Part shown: piece by piece, positions 54,387 through 63,857 of the stretch
Numbering within the stretch: position 1 is the stretch's first letter
Layout: every line of letters begins with the position of its first letter
NCBI RefSeq assembly: GCF_002001085.1
Contig: NZ_MUNU01000009.1
Coordinates: 1 to 64,000, forward strand
DNA length: 64,000 nucleotides
DNA from: Rhodanobacter sp. B05
GTDB taxonomy: Bacteria > Pseudomonadota > Gammaproteobacteria > Xanthomonadales > Rhodanobacteraceae
Direction: 5' to 3'
Notes under the pieces: generated by a model
What the model saw: the letters and a program-made list of their open reading frames with translations, nothing else
What the model was told of the DNA's origin: nothing
Database searches by the model: none
Translations under genes and position numbers: made by a program

Positions 54387-55253
54387 TCAGTGATGCCCGG
54401 AGAACGGGATCAACTTGCGCAGCGTGGACGGCGCACGCGGCCACTTCGGGTCGGTCAGGTACGGGTGATGCGGATAATTCAGCGCCAGTACGTCGCGGGT
54501 CTGCGTGGCAAGTTCCTTCTGGTCGAGCGCCAGATAGCTGCGCGTGAGGATGGCCAGCGCATCGCCGGTCTGCGGCGCCTGCTGGTAGTGCTCGATCACG
54601 TACTGGGAACGATCCGCGGCGGCGACATAGGCCTTGTTGTGCAGGTAGAACTCGGCCACGTTGATCTCGTACTGCGCCAGCAGGTTGCGCAGGTAGATCA
54701 TGCGCTGGCGTGCGTCGGCAGTGTACGCGCTGTCGGGGAAACGTCGCGACAGTTCCGAAAAGTCGTCGAACGATTGCAGGTTGTAAGCCTGGTCGCGCCG
54801 CGACTGGCCGCCGGTACTCTTGGTGACGCGTTCGACGAAACCGGTGGTGCGGCCAAAATTGATCAGGCCGCGCAGGTAATAGGCATAATCGACATGCTTG
54901 TTGGCCGGAAACGTCTTGATGAAGCGGTTGACCGTCGACAGGGCGTCGTCCGGCTGGTTGTCCTTGTATTGCGAATAGGCCAGGTCAAGCTGGGCCTGCT
55001 CGTTGTACGCGCCGGAGGGGAAACGCGCGATCAGGCGCTGGTAGGCGCGACTGGCCACCGCATAGTTGCCGTTTTCCATCGCGCTGTGCGCCGTGTTGTA
55101 CAGCGCATCCAGCGACATCGTGTCGATGTTTTCGCGCTTGTGGCCAAACATCGAGCACGCGCTGATCGAGAGGACCAGCACGAATGCGGCGAGCAGCTTG
55201 ACGGCAGGCAGTGGGAACAACGACAACGTGGGCGAGCCGCTTGATAGGCGCAT
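54387..55253 (-). CDS. bamD: Outer-membrane assembly lipoprotein BamD
   Basis: A 288-residue TPR lipoprotein of the BAM complex, which inserts beta-barrel proteins into the outer membrane. The signal ends in a lipobox (VLSISAC, Cys33). The mature protein has five TPR-like repeats, including LYNTAHSAMENGNYAVASRAYQ, FIKTFPANKHVDYAYYLRG and FSELSRRFPDSAYTADARQRM. ATG 55253 gives the correct signal peptide; the frame to 55781 is antisense to rluD. It is divergent from rluD, the same arrangement as in E. coli. Confidence 0.94.
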   Translation of the reverse strand: MRLSSGSPTLSLFPLPAVKLLAAFVLVLSISACSMFGHKRENIDTMSLDALYNTAHSAMENGNYAVASRAYQRLIARFPSGAYNEQAQLDLAYSQYKDNQPDDALSTVNRFIKTFPANKHVDYAYYLRGLINFGRTTGFVERVTKSTGGQSRRDQAYNLQSFDDFSELSRRFPDSAYTADARQRMIYLRNLLAQYEINVAEFYLHNKAYVAAADRSQYVIEHYQQAPQTGDALAILTRSYLALDQKELATQTRDVLALNYPHHPYLTDPKWPRAPSTLRKLIPFSGHH

Positions 55254-55326
55254 AGGAATGAATTCAGATGTTTGAACAAAGAAGATGCATGATAGCCGAA
55301 ACCGGCTTCCGCCCGCGGAGACGGAC

Positions 55327-56301
55327 ATGACCACGATCCGGCAACAGGCCGAGGTTCCGCTGACTGCGGCAGGACGGCGTTTCGACCAGGCTTTGGCCGA
55401 GATGTTCCCCGAATACTCGCGTTCCCGCCTCAGCAGCTGGATCAAGGCCGGCGTGGTGACCCTGGACGGTGCCCCCGCGCCCCCGCGGCAGTTGCTGCGC
55501 GGCGGCGAGCGGGTGGAACTGGACGTGGAGCTGGAAACCGAGGTGCGCAGCCACCCCGAGGCGATCGTCCTGGACATCGTGCACGAGGACGAACACCTGC
55601 TGGTGCTCGACAAGCCGGCTGGCCTGGTCGTGCATCCCGGTGCCGGCAATCCGGCCGGTACCCTGCTCAATGGCTTGCTGCACCACGATCCGAAGCTGGC
55701 GGAACTGCCCCGCGCCGGGATCGTGCACCGGCTCGACAAGGACACCTCCGGCCTGATGGTGGTGGCGCGTACCCTGCCCACCTATACCGCGCTGGTCGAT
55801 CTGCTGTCCCGGCACGAGGTGGAGCGGCAATACGAGGCCGTGGTGCTGGGCACCATGGTGGCCGGCGGCACGGTGGACGAGCCGATCGGCCGCAGCATGG
55901 GCGATCGCCTGCGCCAGGCGGTGCGCGACGAAGAGGACGGCAAGCGTGCGGTAACTCATTACCGCCTGCGCGAGCGTTTCCGCGCGCACAGCCTGCTGCA
56001 ATGCCAGCTCGAGACCGGGCGCACCCACCAGATCCGCGTGCACCTGACGCATATCGGCCATCCGCTGGTCGGCGACCCGTTGTACGGCGGGGGCCTGAAG
56101 CTGCCCAAGGGTGCCACCGCGGAGCTGGCGGCAACCCTGCGCGGCTTTCGCCGCCAGGCGCTGCACGCCGAAAAACTGTCATTCATCCACCCGGCCACCG
56201 GCGAAGCCATGAGCTTCAGCGTTGAGCGACCGGACGACCAGCGGTTGCTGATCGAGGCCTTGCGCGCGGATCTGGTGGAGAACGGTCCGGATCACCATTG
56301 A
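55327..56301 (+). CDS. rluD: 23S rRNA pseudouridine synthase RluD
   Basis: A 324-residue pseudouridine synthase. An S4 RNA-binding domain (about 15-75, [23 protein letters not shown]) is followed by the RluA-type catalytic domain with [11 protein letters not shown] (134-144; catalytic Asp137), [22 protein letters not shown] and [10 protein letters not shown]. RluD modifies helix 69 of 23S rRNA (positions 1911, 1915 and 1917 in E. coli). ATG 55327 is chosen for its GGAG site 6 bp upstream; ATG 55285 would add 14 residues. pgeF follows on the same strand. Confidence 0.93.
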   Translation: MTTIRQQAEVPLTAAGRRFDQALAEMFPEYSRSRLSSWIKAGVVTLDGAPAPPRQLLRGGERVELDVELETEVRSHPEAIVLDIVHEDEHLLVLDKPAGLVVHPGAGNPAGTLLNGLLHHDPKLAELPRAGIVHRLDKDTSGLMVVARTLPTYTALVDLLSRHEVERQYEAVVLGTMVAGGTVDEPIGRSMGDRLRQAVRDEEDGKRAVTHYRLRERFRAHSLLQCQLETGRTHQIRVHLTHIGHPLVGDPLYGGGLKLPKGATAELAATLRGFRRQALHAEKLSFIHPATGEAMSFSVERPDDQRLLIEALRADLVENGPDHH

Positions 56302-56368
56302 CCGGGTGCGCGGAATAAAGGCATCGAGTATGCGATGCTCCGCGACTCCCCACCCCATTCCCGTTGCC

Positions 56369-57163
56369 ATGAACGACAGCTGGATATTTCCCGACTGGCC
56401 CGCTCCGCCGCAGGTGCACGCCGCGATCACCACCCGGCACGGCCCGGGTATTTCGGCGCCGCCGTTCGAGCGCTTCAATCTCGGCTTGCGCAGCGGCGAT
56501 GCCCCCGATGCGGTGCAGTCCAATCGTGGCGCCCTGCAGCAGGTGCTCGGCCTGCCTTCCGCGCCGCGCTGGTTGCACCAGGTGCATGGCGTCAACGTCG
56601 CCCAACTCGGCCCTTTGCCCAGCACCGACGAGCCGGAGGCCGACGCGGCGGTCTCGCATATCCCGGGCACGGTGCTGGCGATTCTCACCGCCGACTGCCT
56701 GCCGGTGCTGTTCTGCGCCGACGATGGCAGTGAGATTGGCGCCGCCCACGCCGGATGGCGCGGGTTGGCGGCGGGCGTGCTGGAGGCGACCCTGACCCAG
56801 TTGGAAACCCCGCCAGGACGCCTGCTGGCCTGGTTGGGGCCGTGCATCGGGGCGGCCTCCTACGAAGTGGGTGAAGAAGTCCGCCGGAATTTCATGGCGA
56901 CCGACCCGGCGTCGGCCGATTGCTTCGTTGCAACGCGATCCGGTCATTGGCTATGCGACCTGCCGGCCCTGGCGAGGCGACGGCTCCAGGCGGCAGGAGT
57001 GACGCGAATCCATGGTGGCGGCCACGACACCTTCGTGGATACGCGCTTCTATTCGTATCGTCGGGAGGGCGCGAGCAGCGGCCGCCTCGCCAGCGTGATC
57101 TGGCTGGATCCGTCGTCCCGAACGGTCGAGTCGTCGCGAACGGTCGATCAGAACAGCAAATAA
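56369..57163 (+). CDS. pgeF: Peptidoglycan editing factor PgeF (YfiH, laccase-domain)
   Basis: A 264-residue protein of the YfiH/DUF152 family, which removes wrongly incorporated residues from peptidoglycan precursors and has a Zn/Cu-binding His-Cys-His site. The ligand motifs are clear: WLHQVHG (His73), LTADCLPVLF (Cys110) and AHAGWRG (His127). ATG 56369 starts the family-like MNDSWIFPDWPAP. The family normally ends at ASVIWL-like residues; here about 18 further residues (DPSSRTVESSRTVDQNSK) follow, partly from an 18-bp near-duplication, and the 3' end overlaps the opposing oxygenase gene by 16 bp. Confidence 0.9.
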   Translation: MNDSWIFPDWPAPPQVHAAITTRHGPGISAPPFERFNLGLRSGDAPDAVQSNRGALQQVLGLPSAPRWLHQVHGVNVAQLGPLPSTDEPEADAAVSHIPGTVLAILTADCLPVLFCADDGSEIGAAHAGWRGLAAGVLEATLTQLETPPGRLLAWLGPCIGAASYEVGEEVRRNFMATDPASADCFVATRSGHWLCDLPALARRRLQAAGVTRIHGGGHDTFVDTRFYSYRREGASSGRLASVIWLDPSSRTVESSRTVDQNSK

Positions 57164-57753
57164 GTGGAGATGATGTACTTGTCGTTCGAGCGCGGCGGCA
57201 GCCCGGCGTGCTGGAACATCCAGTACGGCGGAAACATCAGCAGGCGACCGGCGCACGCGCTGACGCGGATGTCGAGGTCGCAGAACTCGGTTTCACCGCC
57301 CTCGCTCACGTCGTTGAGGTACCACAGAAACACCATGTAGCGGTTGCAGGTGTAATCCAGCGCATCGAAGTGTGGCTGGAACTGGTCGGCCGCTTCGACC
57401 AGGTAGCGTTTGATGCGCAGGTTTTCCAGCCGGCCGCGTGCCGGCACCGGCAGGGTCAGTCCGGTGCGCTCGTTGTAGAGATCGAGGTGGCGCTGGATTT
57501 GTTCGCGGAACAGCCCTTCAAAGGACGCATCGGCGACCTTGCTGACGTTCAGTTCGGTCCACGCGCTCGACGTGAGTGCCTTGATCGAGCCCCGCTCGTT
57601 TCGCGTCTGCAGGCGCGACAACTGCTGGAACGAGTCGATCATGCGCTGGCACAGGCTGGCATCGAGTGCGTTGTCGAACCACTGTACATAGCGTGCGAGA
57701 TCCCGCTTGGCGGGAATGTCGGCCGCTCGGGCGCTGCTGTCGGTGGTGTTCAA
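57148..57753 (-). CDS. 2OG-Fe(II) oxygenase, prolyl-4-hydroxylase-like
   Basis: A 201-residue oxygenase of the P4H/PKHD type. The iron triad is visible as His and Asp in QFQPHFDALDY and the distal His in WMFQHAGLPP, with Lys in NDKYIIS as the 2-oxoglutarate contact. GGETEF is the usual strand after the second turn. The 3' end overlaps pgeF and the start overlaps the stop of the upstream TPR/hydroxylase-like gene by four bases (ATGA), so the two are translationally coupled. The substrate is unknown; a peptide or protein target is suggested by family and by the TPR partner. Confidence 0.82.
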   Translation of the reverse strand: MNTTDSSARAADIPAKRDLARYVQWFDNALDASLCQRMIDSFQQLSRLQTRNERGSIKALTSSAWTELNVSKVADASFEGLFREQIQRHLDLYNERTGLTLPVPARGRLENLRIKRYLVEAADQFQPHFDALDYTCNRYMVFLWYLNDVSEGGETEFCDLDIRVSACAGRLLMFPPYWMFQHAGLPPRSNDKYIISTYLLF

Positions 57754-59057
57754 GCCAGCTCCTGCAGTCGGGTGTCGAAGTCGACGATGGCCAGGATCAG
57801 TGCCGTCAGCGCGTCGCGTTCAAGCTTGCGGAGTCGTGGATGCCAGATGTCGAACCGGAGCAGGCGGACCTCGCCGTCACCCGGATTGAAGCAGGCGGCG
57901 CCGAAGCTGGGGTCGAACACCATGCCGCTTCCTTCCTGCAACGCGAAGGTCTCGCCGCCGACCACGATCTCGCTGCGGCCACTGCCGGGCAGGGCGATCG
58001 CCACCCGGCAATGCGCATTGCTTGGCCCACGGCGTACCGGCGTGCGGACGCCGGGAGAAATGCAGACAATCGAAGCCTCCGGACCGTAGTGCGGGATCTT
58101 CGCCAGCGGGGTGTCGGCCAGGCAGGCGAGCAGTTGCGGTGCATGCAACCGGGCGGTGTCCGTCACGTGGCCACCGGCAAGCAGCGACACGCAACGCTCG
58201 TCGTCCGGTGCGGCGGTGGGCGTCTGGATCAGGCTGAATGGCGCCGCGGCGGAATCTTCGGCGTGAGCGGAGCGAAGGCAGGCCTCGATCTCCGCCATCG
58301 CACCGGCCACGCGGGTCAACAGGGTGCTCATCCACTCGAAGTGGGCATTTTCAAGTACGGGCGTCGCGTCGAGGCCGGGAACGTAAAGAATGCCGGCGCG
58401 CTGACGCGGATTGTCCGGCGGGTCGTTGCACTCGCGCAGGTAGGTCGCCAATGATCGCTCCACACGATCGAGGCCGCCCGGGGAGCTGTCGTTCCGCCAT
58501 GGCTGCAGTGACGCGGCCAGCCATGCGCGCCGGTCGTGGGCGACATAGGCCATGGCGTGCCGAACCAGCGCTCGAAGTCCTGGCTCGGTGGTCTCGTCGT
58601 CGAGCCAGCGACCGGCATGCTGGGCGTCCAGGATCGCCCGGAAGTAGTGCAGCAGGGCGAGTTCCGGGCGCCGATCCTGTTCCAGAACCTGCGCAAGCAG
58701 CAGGCGTGCCGCGGTGTCGCGTCCCCGACTGAGTTCAAGCGCGCGCTCGAGCACATAGCGTGCCGCGTCCATGCGCTCGGCGATGCGGTAAGCGACGCCA
58801 AGATCCAGCAGCAGGGCGATATCGTTTCGATCGAAAGCGGCGGCGCGATTGAGCCATTCGATGGCGGCGCCTGCGTTTCCGCGCGCCAGGGCGGCATGTC
58901 CCAACACGCGCAGGATCTCCATGTTTTCCGGCTCGGTGGCGAGCACGCCCTGCATGGTTTCCTCGGCATCGGTCGGCCGACCCTCGCGCAGCGCCAGCCG
59001 CGCGGCATCCAGCGCCTGCCTGACCGGTGGACTTGCTGACAGATGGTCATGGGGCAT
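57750..59057 (-). CDS. TPR protein with an aspartyl beta-hydroxylase-like domain lacking the iron histidines
   Basis: A 435-residue protein. Residues 1-170 are TPR repeats (EETMQGVLATEPENMEILRVLGHAA and following). The C-terminal 200 residues align by eye with aspartyl/asparaginyl beta-hydroxylases: SPGVRTPVRRGPSN against the family's PGT…PHxGPxN, and VFDPSFGAACFN against FDDSFEHEVW, then IWHP. Both iron-binding His positions are replaced (Arg and Ala), while the Arg residues that hold 2-oxoglutarate are kept. It is probably catalytically dead and may serve as a substrate-binding partner for the coupled oxygenase downstream. No signal peptide. Confidence 0.75.
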   Translation of the reverse strand: MPHDHLSASPPVRQALDAARLALREGRPTDAEETMQGVLATEPENMEILRVLGHAALARGNAGAAIEWLNRAAAFDRNDIALLLDLGVAYRIAERMDAARYVLERALELSRGRDTAARLLLAQVLEQDRRPELALLHYFRAILDAQHAGRWLDDETTEPGLRALVRHAMAYVAHDRRAWLAASLQPWRNDSSPGGLDRVERSLATYLRECNDPPDNPRQRAGILYVPGLDATPVLENAHFEWMSTLLTRVAGAMAEIEACLRSAHAEDSAAAPFSLIQTPTAAPDDERCVSLLAGGHVTDTARLHAPQLLACLADTPLAKIPHYGPEASIVCISPGVRTPVRRGPSNAHCRVAIALPGSGRSEIVVGGETFALQEGSGMVFDPSFGAACFNPGDGEVRLLRFDIWHPRLRKLERDALTALILAIVDFDTRLQELA

Positions 59058-59390
59058 GGTGATGGCCGGGTGTGCTCATCCGGCGCCAAAATAGCACGCT
59101 GTCAGGGCTTCGGTGGGCTTGTCGCGTCCCGCGCAGGGCGAGCCGTGGGGCGCCATCGAAGTCGGGCTTGCCTCGGTCGGCATCCGGCAGGAAGCCGGCC
59201 GGACGCAGCGCCCGTCCGGCACATTTCACGGACATCGATTTGGCCGTCACGACCGACCGCATGGGAAGGGCTCGCCATCCGAATCAGCTGCACCGATTCG
59301 GCTTACTGGCTTGAATCGACAGCTCGCGTCCGCATCTCGCGGGAATGTTCAGGCACAAGCCCGACCCTTCATCCTGACGGAGAGTGATTT
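59058..59390. other. Intergenic stretch upstream of clpB
   Basis: No gene is seen here. It carries the sigma-32-like promoter of clpB at 59310-59337 and an 8-bp hairpin at 59198-59220 that lacks a T-run. The left end must hold the promoter of the leftward oxygenase pair, which I could not locate. Confidence 0.4.
59310..59337 (+). promoter_or_regulatory. Sigma-32-type heat-shock promoter of clpB
   Basis: CTTGAAT (59310-59316), a 13-bp spacer, then CCGCATCT (59330-59337) match the heat-shock consensus CTTGAAA / CCCCATNT with one difference in each element. It lies 53 bp before the clpB start, as expected for a heat-induced disaggregase gene. Confidence 0.65.
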
Positions 59391-61976
59391 ATGCGGATGG
59401 ACAAACTCACCTCGCGTTTCCAGCAGGCGCTGGCCGATGCGCAGTCGCTGGCCGTGGGCCGCGACAACAACATGCTGGAGCCGGCGCACGTGATGGCCGC
59501 GCTGCTCGGTCAGCAGGGCGGCTCGACCGGGCCCTTGCTGACCCAGGCGCAGGTCAACGTGCCGGCGCTGCAGCAGCGCGTGAATGCGATCCTGGAGCGC
59601 TTGCCCAGGGTGAGCGGGCAGGAAGGCAACATCAACGTCGGCAACGACCTCACCCGCTTGCTCAACCTCACCGACAAGCTGGCGCAGCAGCGCGGCGACC
59701 AGTACATCGCCAGCGAGCTGTTCGTGCTGGCGGCACTGGATGACAAGGGCGAGCTTGGCGCGGCCTTGAAGGCGGCCGGTGCGACCAGGGTCAACCTGGA
59801 AGCGGCGATCGACAAGCTGCGCGGCGGCGAAAAGGTGCAGAGCGAGAACGCCGAGGAACAGCGCCAGGCGCTGGAGAAATACTGCATCGACCTCACCGAG
59901 CGCGCGGAAAAGGGCAAGCTCGATCCCGTCATCGGTCGCGACGAGGAGATCCGCCGCACCATCCAGGTATTGCAGCGGCGTACCAAGAACAACCCGGTCC
60001 TGATCGGCGAGCCCGGCGTGGGCAAGACGGCGATCGTCGAAGGACTGGCCCAGCGCATCATCAAGGATGAAGTGCCGGAAGGGCTGCGTGGTCGCCGCGT
60101 GCTGGCGCTGGACATGGGCGCGCTGATCGCCGGCGCGAAATTCCGTGGCGAATTCGAGGAGCGCCTGAAGGCTGTGTTGAGCGACCTGTCCAAGCAGGAA
60201 GGTCGGGTGATCCTGTTCATCGACGAACTGCACACGATGGTCGGTGCCGGCAAGGCCGATGGTGCGATGGATGCGGGGAACATGCTGAAGCCGGCGCTGG
60301 CGCGCGGCGAACTGCATTGCATCGGCGCCACCACGCTGGACGAATATCGCAAGTACATCGAGAAGGACGCCGCGCTGGAACGGCGCTTCCAGAAGGTGTT
60401 CGTGGGCGAGCCGACGGTGGAGGACACCATCGCGATCCTGCGCGGGTTGAAGGAGCGCTATGCGGTGCACCACGGCGTCGAGATCACCGATCCGGCGATC
60501 GTCGCGGCGGCCACCCTGTCGAACCGCTACATCGCCGATCGACAGCTGCCGGACAAGGCGATCGACCTGATGGACGAGGCGGCCTCGCGCATCCGCATGG
60601 AGATCGACTCCAAGCCGGAGGAGCTCGACCGGCTGGAGCGCCGGCTGATCCAGCTGAAGATCCAGCGCGAGATGCTGAAGAAGGAAAAGGACAGCGAATC
60701 GAAGCAGCGCCTCGCCGACCTGGAAACCGATATCGAGAAACTCGAGCGCGAGTTCTCCGATCTCAACGAGATCTGGAAGTCGGAAAAGGCGGCGCTGCAG
60801 GGCACCACCAAGGTAAAGGAGCAGATCGAGCAGGCTCGGCTGGAACTGGAGTCGGCACAGCGTGCGCAAGACTACGCGCGGATGAGCGAGATCCAGTATG
60901 GCAAGCTGCCGGAACTGGAGAAGCAGCTGGCTGCCGCCCAGGCTGCCGAGACACAGGACTTCAAGCTGGTGCAGACCCGCGTCACCGCCGACGAGATCGC
61001 CGAAGTGGTCGCCCGCTGGACCGGCATTCCGGTGAGCAAGATGCTCGAGGGCGAGCGCGAGAAGCTGCTGCACATGGAGGATGACCTGCACAAGCGCGTG
61101 GTCGGCCAGGACGAGGCGGTGCATGCCGTGTCCGACGCGATCCGCCGCTCGCGCGCCGGCCTGTCCGATCCGAACCGGCCGAACGGTTCGTTCCTGTTCC
61201 TCGGCCCCACCGGCGTGGGCAAGACCGAGCTGTGCAAGGCGCTGGCCGAGTTCATGTTCGATACCACCGATGCGATGGTGCGCATCGACATGAGCGAATT
61301 CATGGAGAAGCACTCGGTGAGCCGGCTGGTCGGCGCGCCGCCGGGCTATGTCGGCTACGAGGAAGGCGGTTATCTGACCGAGGCGGTACGCCGCCGGCCG
61401 TACAGCGTGATCCTGCTTGACGAGGTGGAGAAGGCGCACCCGGACGTGTTCAACATCCTGCTGCAGGTGCTCGACGATGGCCGCCTCACCGACGGCCAGG
61501 GCCGCACCGTGGACTTCCGCAACACGGTGATCGTGATGACCTCCAATCTCGGCTCGCAGATGATCCAGGACGCGGCCGAGAGCGGCGGTGACGCGGAGGA
61601 GCAGTACACCCAGATGAAGGCCTCGGTGATGGGCGTGGTGCAGGCGCACTTCCGGCCCGAGTTCATCAACCGGCTGGACGAGCTGGTGGTGTTCCGTCCG
61701 CTGGACAAGACGCAGATCCGCGCGATCGCCCGCATCCAGCTGGCTTATCTGGAAAAACGTCTCGCGGAGCGGCAGTTGAAGCTGGACGTCAGCGACGAGG
61801 CGCTGGCCTTGCTGGGCAACGTGGGTTTCGACCCGGTTTACGGCGCGCGGCCGTTGAAGCGTGCGATCCAGCAGCAGCTGGAGAACCCGCTGGCGAAGCA
61901 GATCCTGGAAGCCCGCTTTCAGCCCGGCGACACCATCCGGGTGGAGGTGGCCGGCGGACATCTGGTCTTTGCCTGA
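59391..61976 (+). CDS. clpB: ATP-dependent chaperone/disaggregase ClpB
   Basis: The 861-residue Hsp100 protein that pulls polypeptides out of aggregates together with DnaK/DnaJ/GrpE. It has an N-terminal Clp repeat domain (1-145), AAA+ domain 1 with Walker A GEPGVGKT (206-213), the coiled-coil middle domain (about 405-525, rich in Lys/Glu) and AAA+ domain 2 with GPTGVGKT (605-612). The start [20 protein letters not shown] is nearly that of E. coli ClpB ([20 protein letters not shown]), which fixes ATG 59391. A sigma-32-like promoter lies 53 bp upstream. Confidence 0.98.
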   Translation: MRMDKLTSRFQQALADAQSLAVGRDNNMLEPAHVMAALLGQQGGSTGPLLTQAQVNVPALQQRVNAILERLPRVSGQEGNINVGNDLTRLLNLTDKLAQQRGDQYIASELFVLAALDDKGELGAALKAAGATRVNLEAAIDKLRGGEKVQSENAEEQRQALEKYCIDLTERAEKGKLDPVIGRDEEIRRTIQVLQRRTKNNPVLIGEPGVGKTAIVEGLAQRIIKDEVPEGLRGRRVLALDMGALIAGAKFRGEFEERLKAVLSDLSKQEGRVILFIDELHTMVGAGKADGAMDAGNMLKPALARGELHCIGATTLDEYRKYIEKDAALERRFQKVFVGEPTVEDTIAILRGLKERYAVHHGVEITDPAIVAAATLSNRYIADRQLPDKAIDLMDEAASRIRMEIDSKPEELDRLERRLIQLKIQREMLKKEKDSESKQRLADLETDIEKLEREFSDLNEIWKSEKAALQGTTKVKEQIEQARLELESAQRAQDYARMSEIQYGKLPELEKQLAAAQAAETQDFKLVQTRVTADEIAEVVARWTGIPVSKMLEGEREKLLHMEDDLHKRVVGQDEAVHAVSDAIRRSRAGLSDPNRPNGSFLFLGPTGVGKTELCKALAEFMFDTTDAMVRIDMSEFMEKHSVSRLVGAPPGYVGYEEGGYLTEAVRRRPYSVILLDEVEKAHPDVFNILLQVLDDGRLTDGQGRTVDFRNTVIVMTSNLGSQMIQDAAESGGDAEEQYTQMKASVMGVVQAHFRPEFINRLDELVVFRPLDKTQIRAIARIQLAYLEKRLAERQLKLDVSDEALALLGNVGFDPVYGARPLKRAIQQQLENPLAKQILEARFQPGDTIRVEVAGGHLVFA

Positions 61977-62018
61977 AGCCTGCGCACCATTGACGGCTGC
62001 CGGCGCTATCTTTCGCGC

Positions 62019-63794
62019 TCAGTAACCGGCCGCCAATCCGGCCGGCCGGCGGCGATCGTTGGCGCCCTCGAGCATGCCGGTCTTCGGGTTCACCAGGATG
62101 GCTTCGTCGGCGCCCCAGGACCTGATGGTCTTGAAGTGGTGGCCCATCGCCTCGAGCCGGCTTTGCACCTGGGGGGCCAGCAGGCCCGGCTCCACCAGCA
62201 CCACATCCGGCAGCCATTGCTGGTGCAGGCGTGGCGCGTTCACCGCCTGCTGCATGTTCATGCCGAAGGTGGCCACGTTGAGGAAGCTCTCCAGCGTGGT
62301 CGAGATGATGGTGGAGCCGCCGGGGCTGCCCGTCACCATGTACAACTTGCCGTCGCGCAGCACGATGGTCGGCGACATCGAACTGAGCGGGCGCTTGCCG
62401 GGCTCGATCCGGTTGATCCTGCCCTGCACCAGGCCGAAGCTGTTCGGCACGCCCGGTTTGGAGGTGAAATCGTCCATCTCGTTGTTGAGGAAAAAGCCGG
62501 TGTCGCCGGCGATCCGGCCCACACCGAACAGGTAGTTGATGGTGTAGGTCACGGCCACCGCGTTGCCGTGGGCGTCGACCACCGAGTAATGCGTGGTGTT
62601 GTTGCCCTCGACCGGCCCCAGGCTGCCCTTGATCGCGGATGACGGGGTGGCCTTGTGTGGGTCGATGCCGGCGCGCAGTTTCGCGGCGTGCTCCGGCGAC
62701 AGCAACTGGTCGATCGGGTTCTTCACGAAGGCGGGATCGCCCAGGTAGGTATTGCGATCGGCAAAGGCGCGACGCTCCGCCTCCACCAGGTAGTGCACGC
62801 TGTTGACCGAACCGTAGCCCCACTGATCCAGCGGGTAGGGCTTGATGATCTGCAGGATCTCGCAGATCGTGGTGCCGCCGGAACTTGGCGGCGGCGCCGA
62901 AACGATGGTGTAGCCGCGGTAGTCGCAACGAATCGGAGTGTCCCAATTCACTGAATAGTCGGCGAAGTCCTGCATCGACAGGATGCCGCCGCCTGCCTGG
63001 CTGGCCGCGACCACGGCGCGTGCGATGTCGCCGTGGTAGAACGCTGCGTCGCCGCGTTGCCCGATCTGTTCCAGCGTATGCGCCAGCTGGTCCTGGCGCA
63101 GGCGTTCACCCGCCACGTAAGGCTTGCCATGGTTGAGGAAGATCGCCGCGGCATGGGGGTGCCTGGCGAAATCCTTGGCCCGCTCGTTGAGGATGTTGAT
63201 GTCGCCCTGCTGCAACACGAAACCGTCGCGGGCCAGTTTGATCGCCGGTGCGATCACCTTCGAGAGCGGCATCGTGCCGTACTTCTGCAGCGCCGCATCG
63301 AGGCCCATCACGGTGCCGGGCACGCCCACGCCCAACCATGTTCCCGTGCTCTTGCCCTTGATCACGTTGCCGTCGGCATCCTGGTACATGGCAGCGCTGG
63401 CCTTCAGCGGGGCCTTCTCGCGGAAATCCAGGAACACGCTCTTGCCGCTGGCCAGGTGGACCAGCATGAAACCGCCGCCGCCGATGTTGCCGCAACACGG
63501 ATGCACCACCGCCAGCGCGTAGCCCACGGCCACCGCGGCGTCCACCGCGTTGCCGCCCTGCTTGAGGATGTCCACCCCGACCGCGGTGGCCAGGTGTTGC
63601 GCACTGACCACCATCGCGTGCCCGGCGCTGACCGGTCGAGCCTTGGCCAAGGCTGCCCGCGTCGTGGCCGGGGCGCTGGCATCCAGCGCCTGACTGGGGA
63701 TGCTCCTGCTGGCTGGACTGGCCTGGTCGGCCCGGCTGGCGAGCGCCGGGGCCATCAGGGCCATCGCGGTCAGTGCGAAAAGTACGATGCGCAT
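62019..63794 (-). CDS. ggt: Gamma-glutamyltranspeptidase
   Basis: A 591-residue periplasmic Ntn-hydrolase that cleaves glutathione and other gamma-glutamyl compounds. A signal peptide (1-20) is followed by the large-subunit blocks HPCCGNIGGGGFMLVH and FLDFREKAP. Self-cleavage occurs before the catalytic Thr400 in GNNTTHYSVVD, which starts the small subunit. SSMSPTIV and GSPGGS (oxyanion region) are also present. Length is typical. ATG 63794 gives the signal peptide. It converges with clpB (42 bp between stops). Confidence 0.95.
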   Translation of the reverse strand: MRIVLFALTAMALMAPALASRADQASPASRSIPSQALDASAPATTRAALAKARPVSAGHAMVVSAQHLATAVGVDILKQGGNAVDAAVAVGYALAVVHPCCGNIGGGGFMLVHLASGKSVFLDFREKAPLKASAAMYQDADGNVIKGKSTGTWLGVGVPGTVMGLDAALQKYGTMPLSKVIAPAIKLARDGFVLQQGDINILNERAKDFARHPHAAAIFLNHGKPYVAGERLRQDQLAHTLEQIGQRGDAAFYHGDIARAVVAASQAGGGILSMQDFADYSVNWDTPIRCDYRGYTIVSAPPPSSGGTTICEILQIIKPYPLDQWGYGSVNSVHYLVEAERRAFADRNTYLGDPAFVKNPIDQLLSPEHAAKLRAGIDPHKATPSSAIKGSLGPVEGNNTTHYSVVDAHGNAVAVTYTINYLFGVGRIAGDTGFFLNNEMDDFTSKPGVPNSFGLVQGRINRIEPGKRPLSSMSPTIVLRDGKLYMVTGSPGGSTIISTTLESFLNVATFGMNMQQAVNAPRLHQQWLPDVVLVEPGLLAPQVQSRLEAMGHHFKTIRSWGADEAILVNPKTGMLEGANDRRRPAGLAAGY

Positions 63795-63857
63795 GCGGTG
63801 GTCCCGGTCAGGGCTTGCGGACGCCAGGCATGGCGAACATCGAGGGTGAGGCCTTGT

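Noticed and set aside
59198-59220. An 8-bp hairpin as terminator
   Set aside because: No T-run on either strand and no gene ends just before it.
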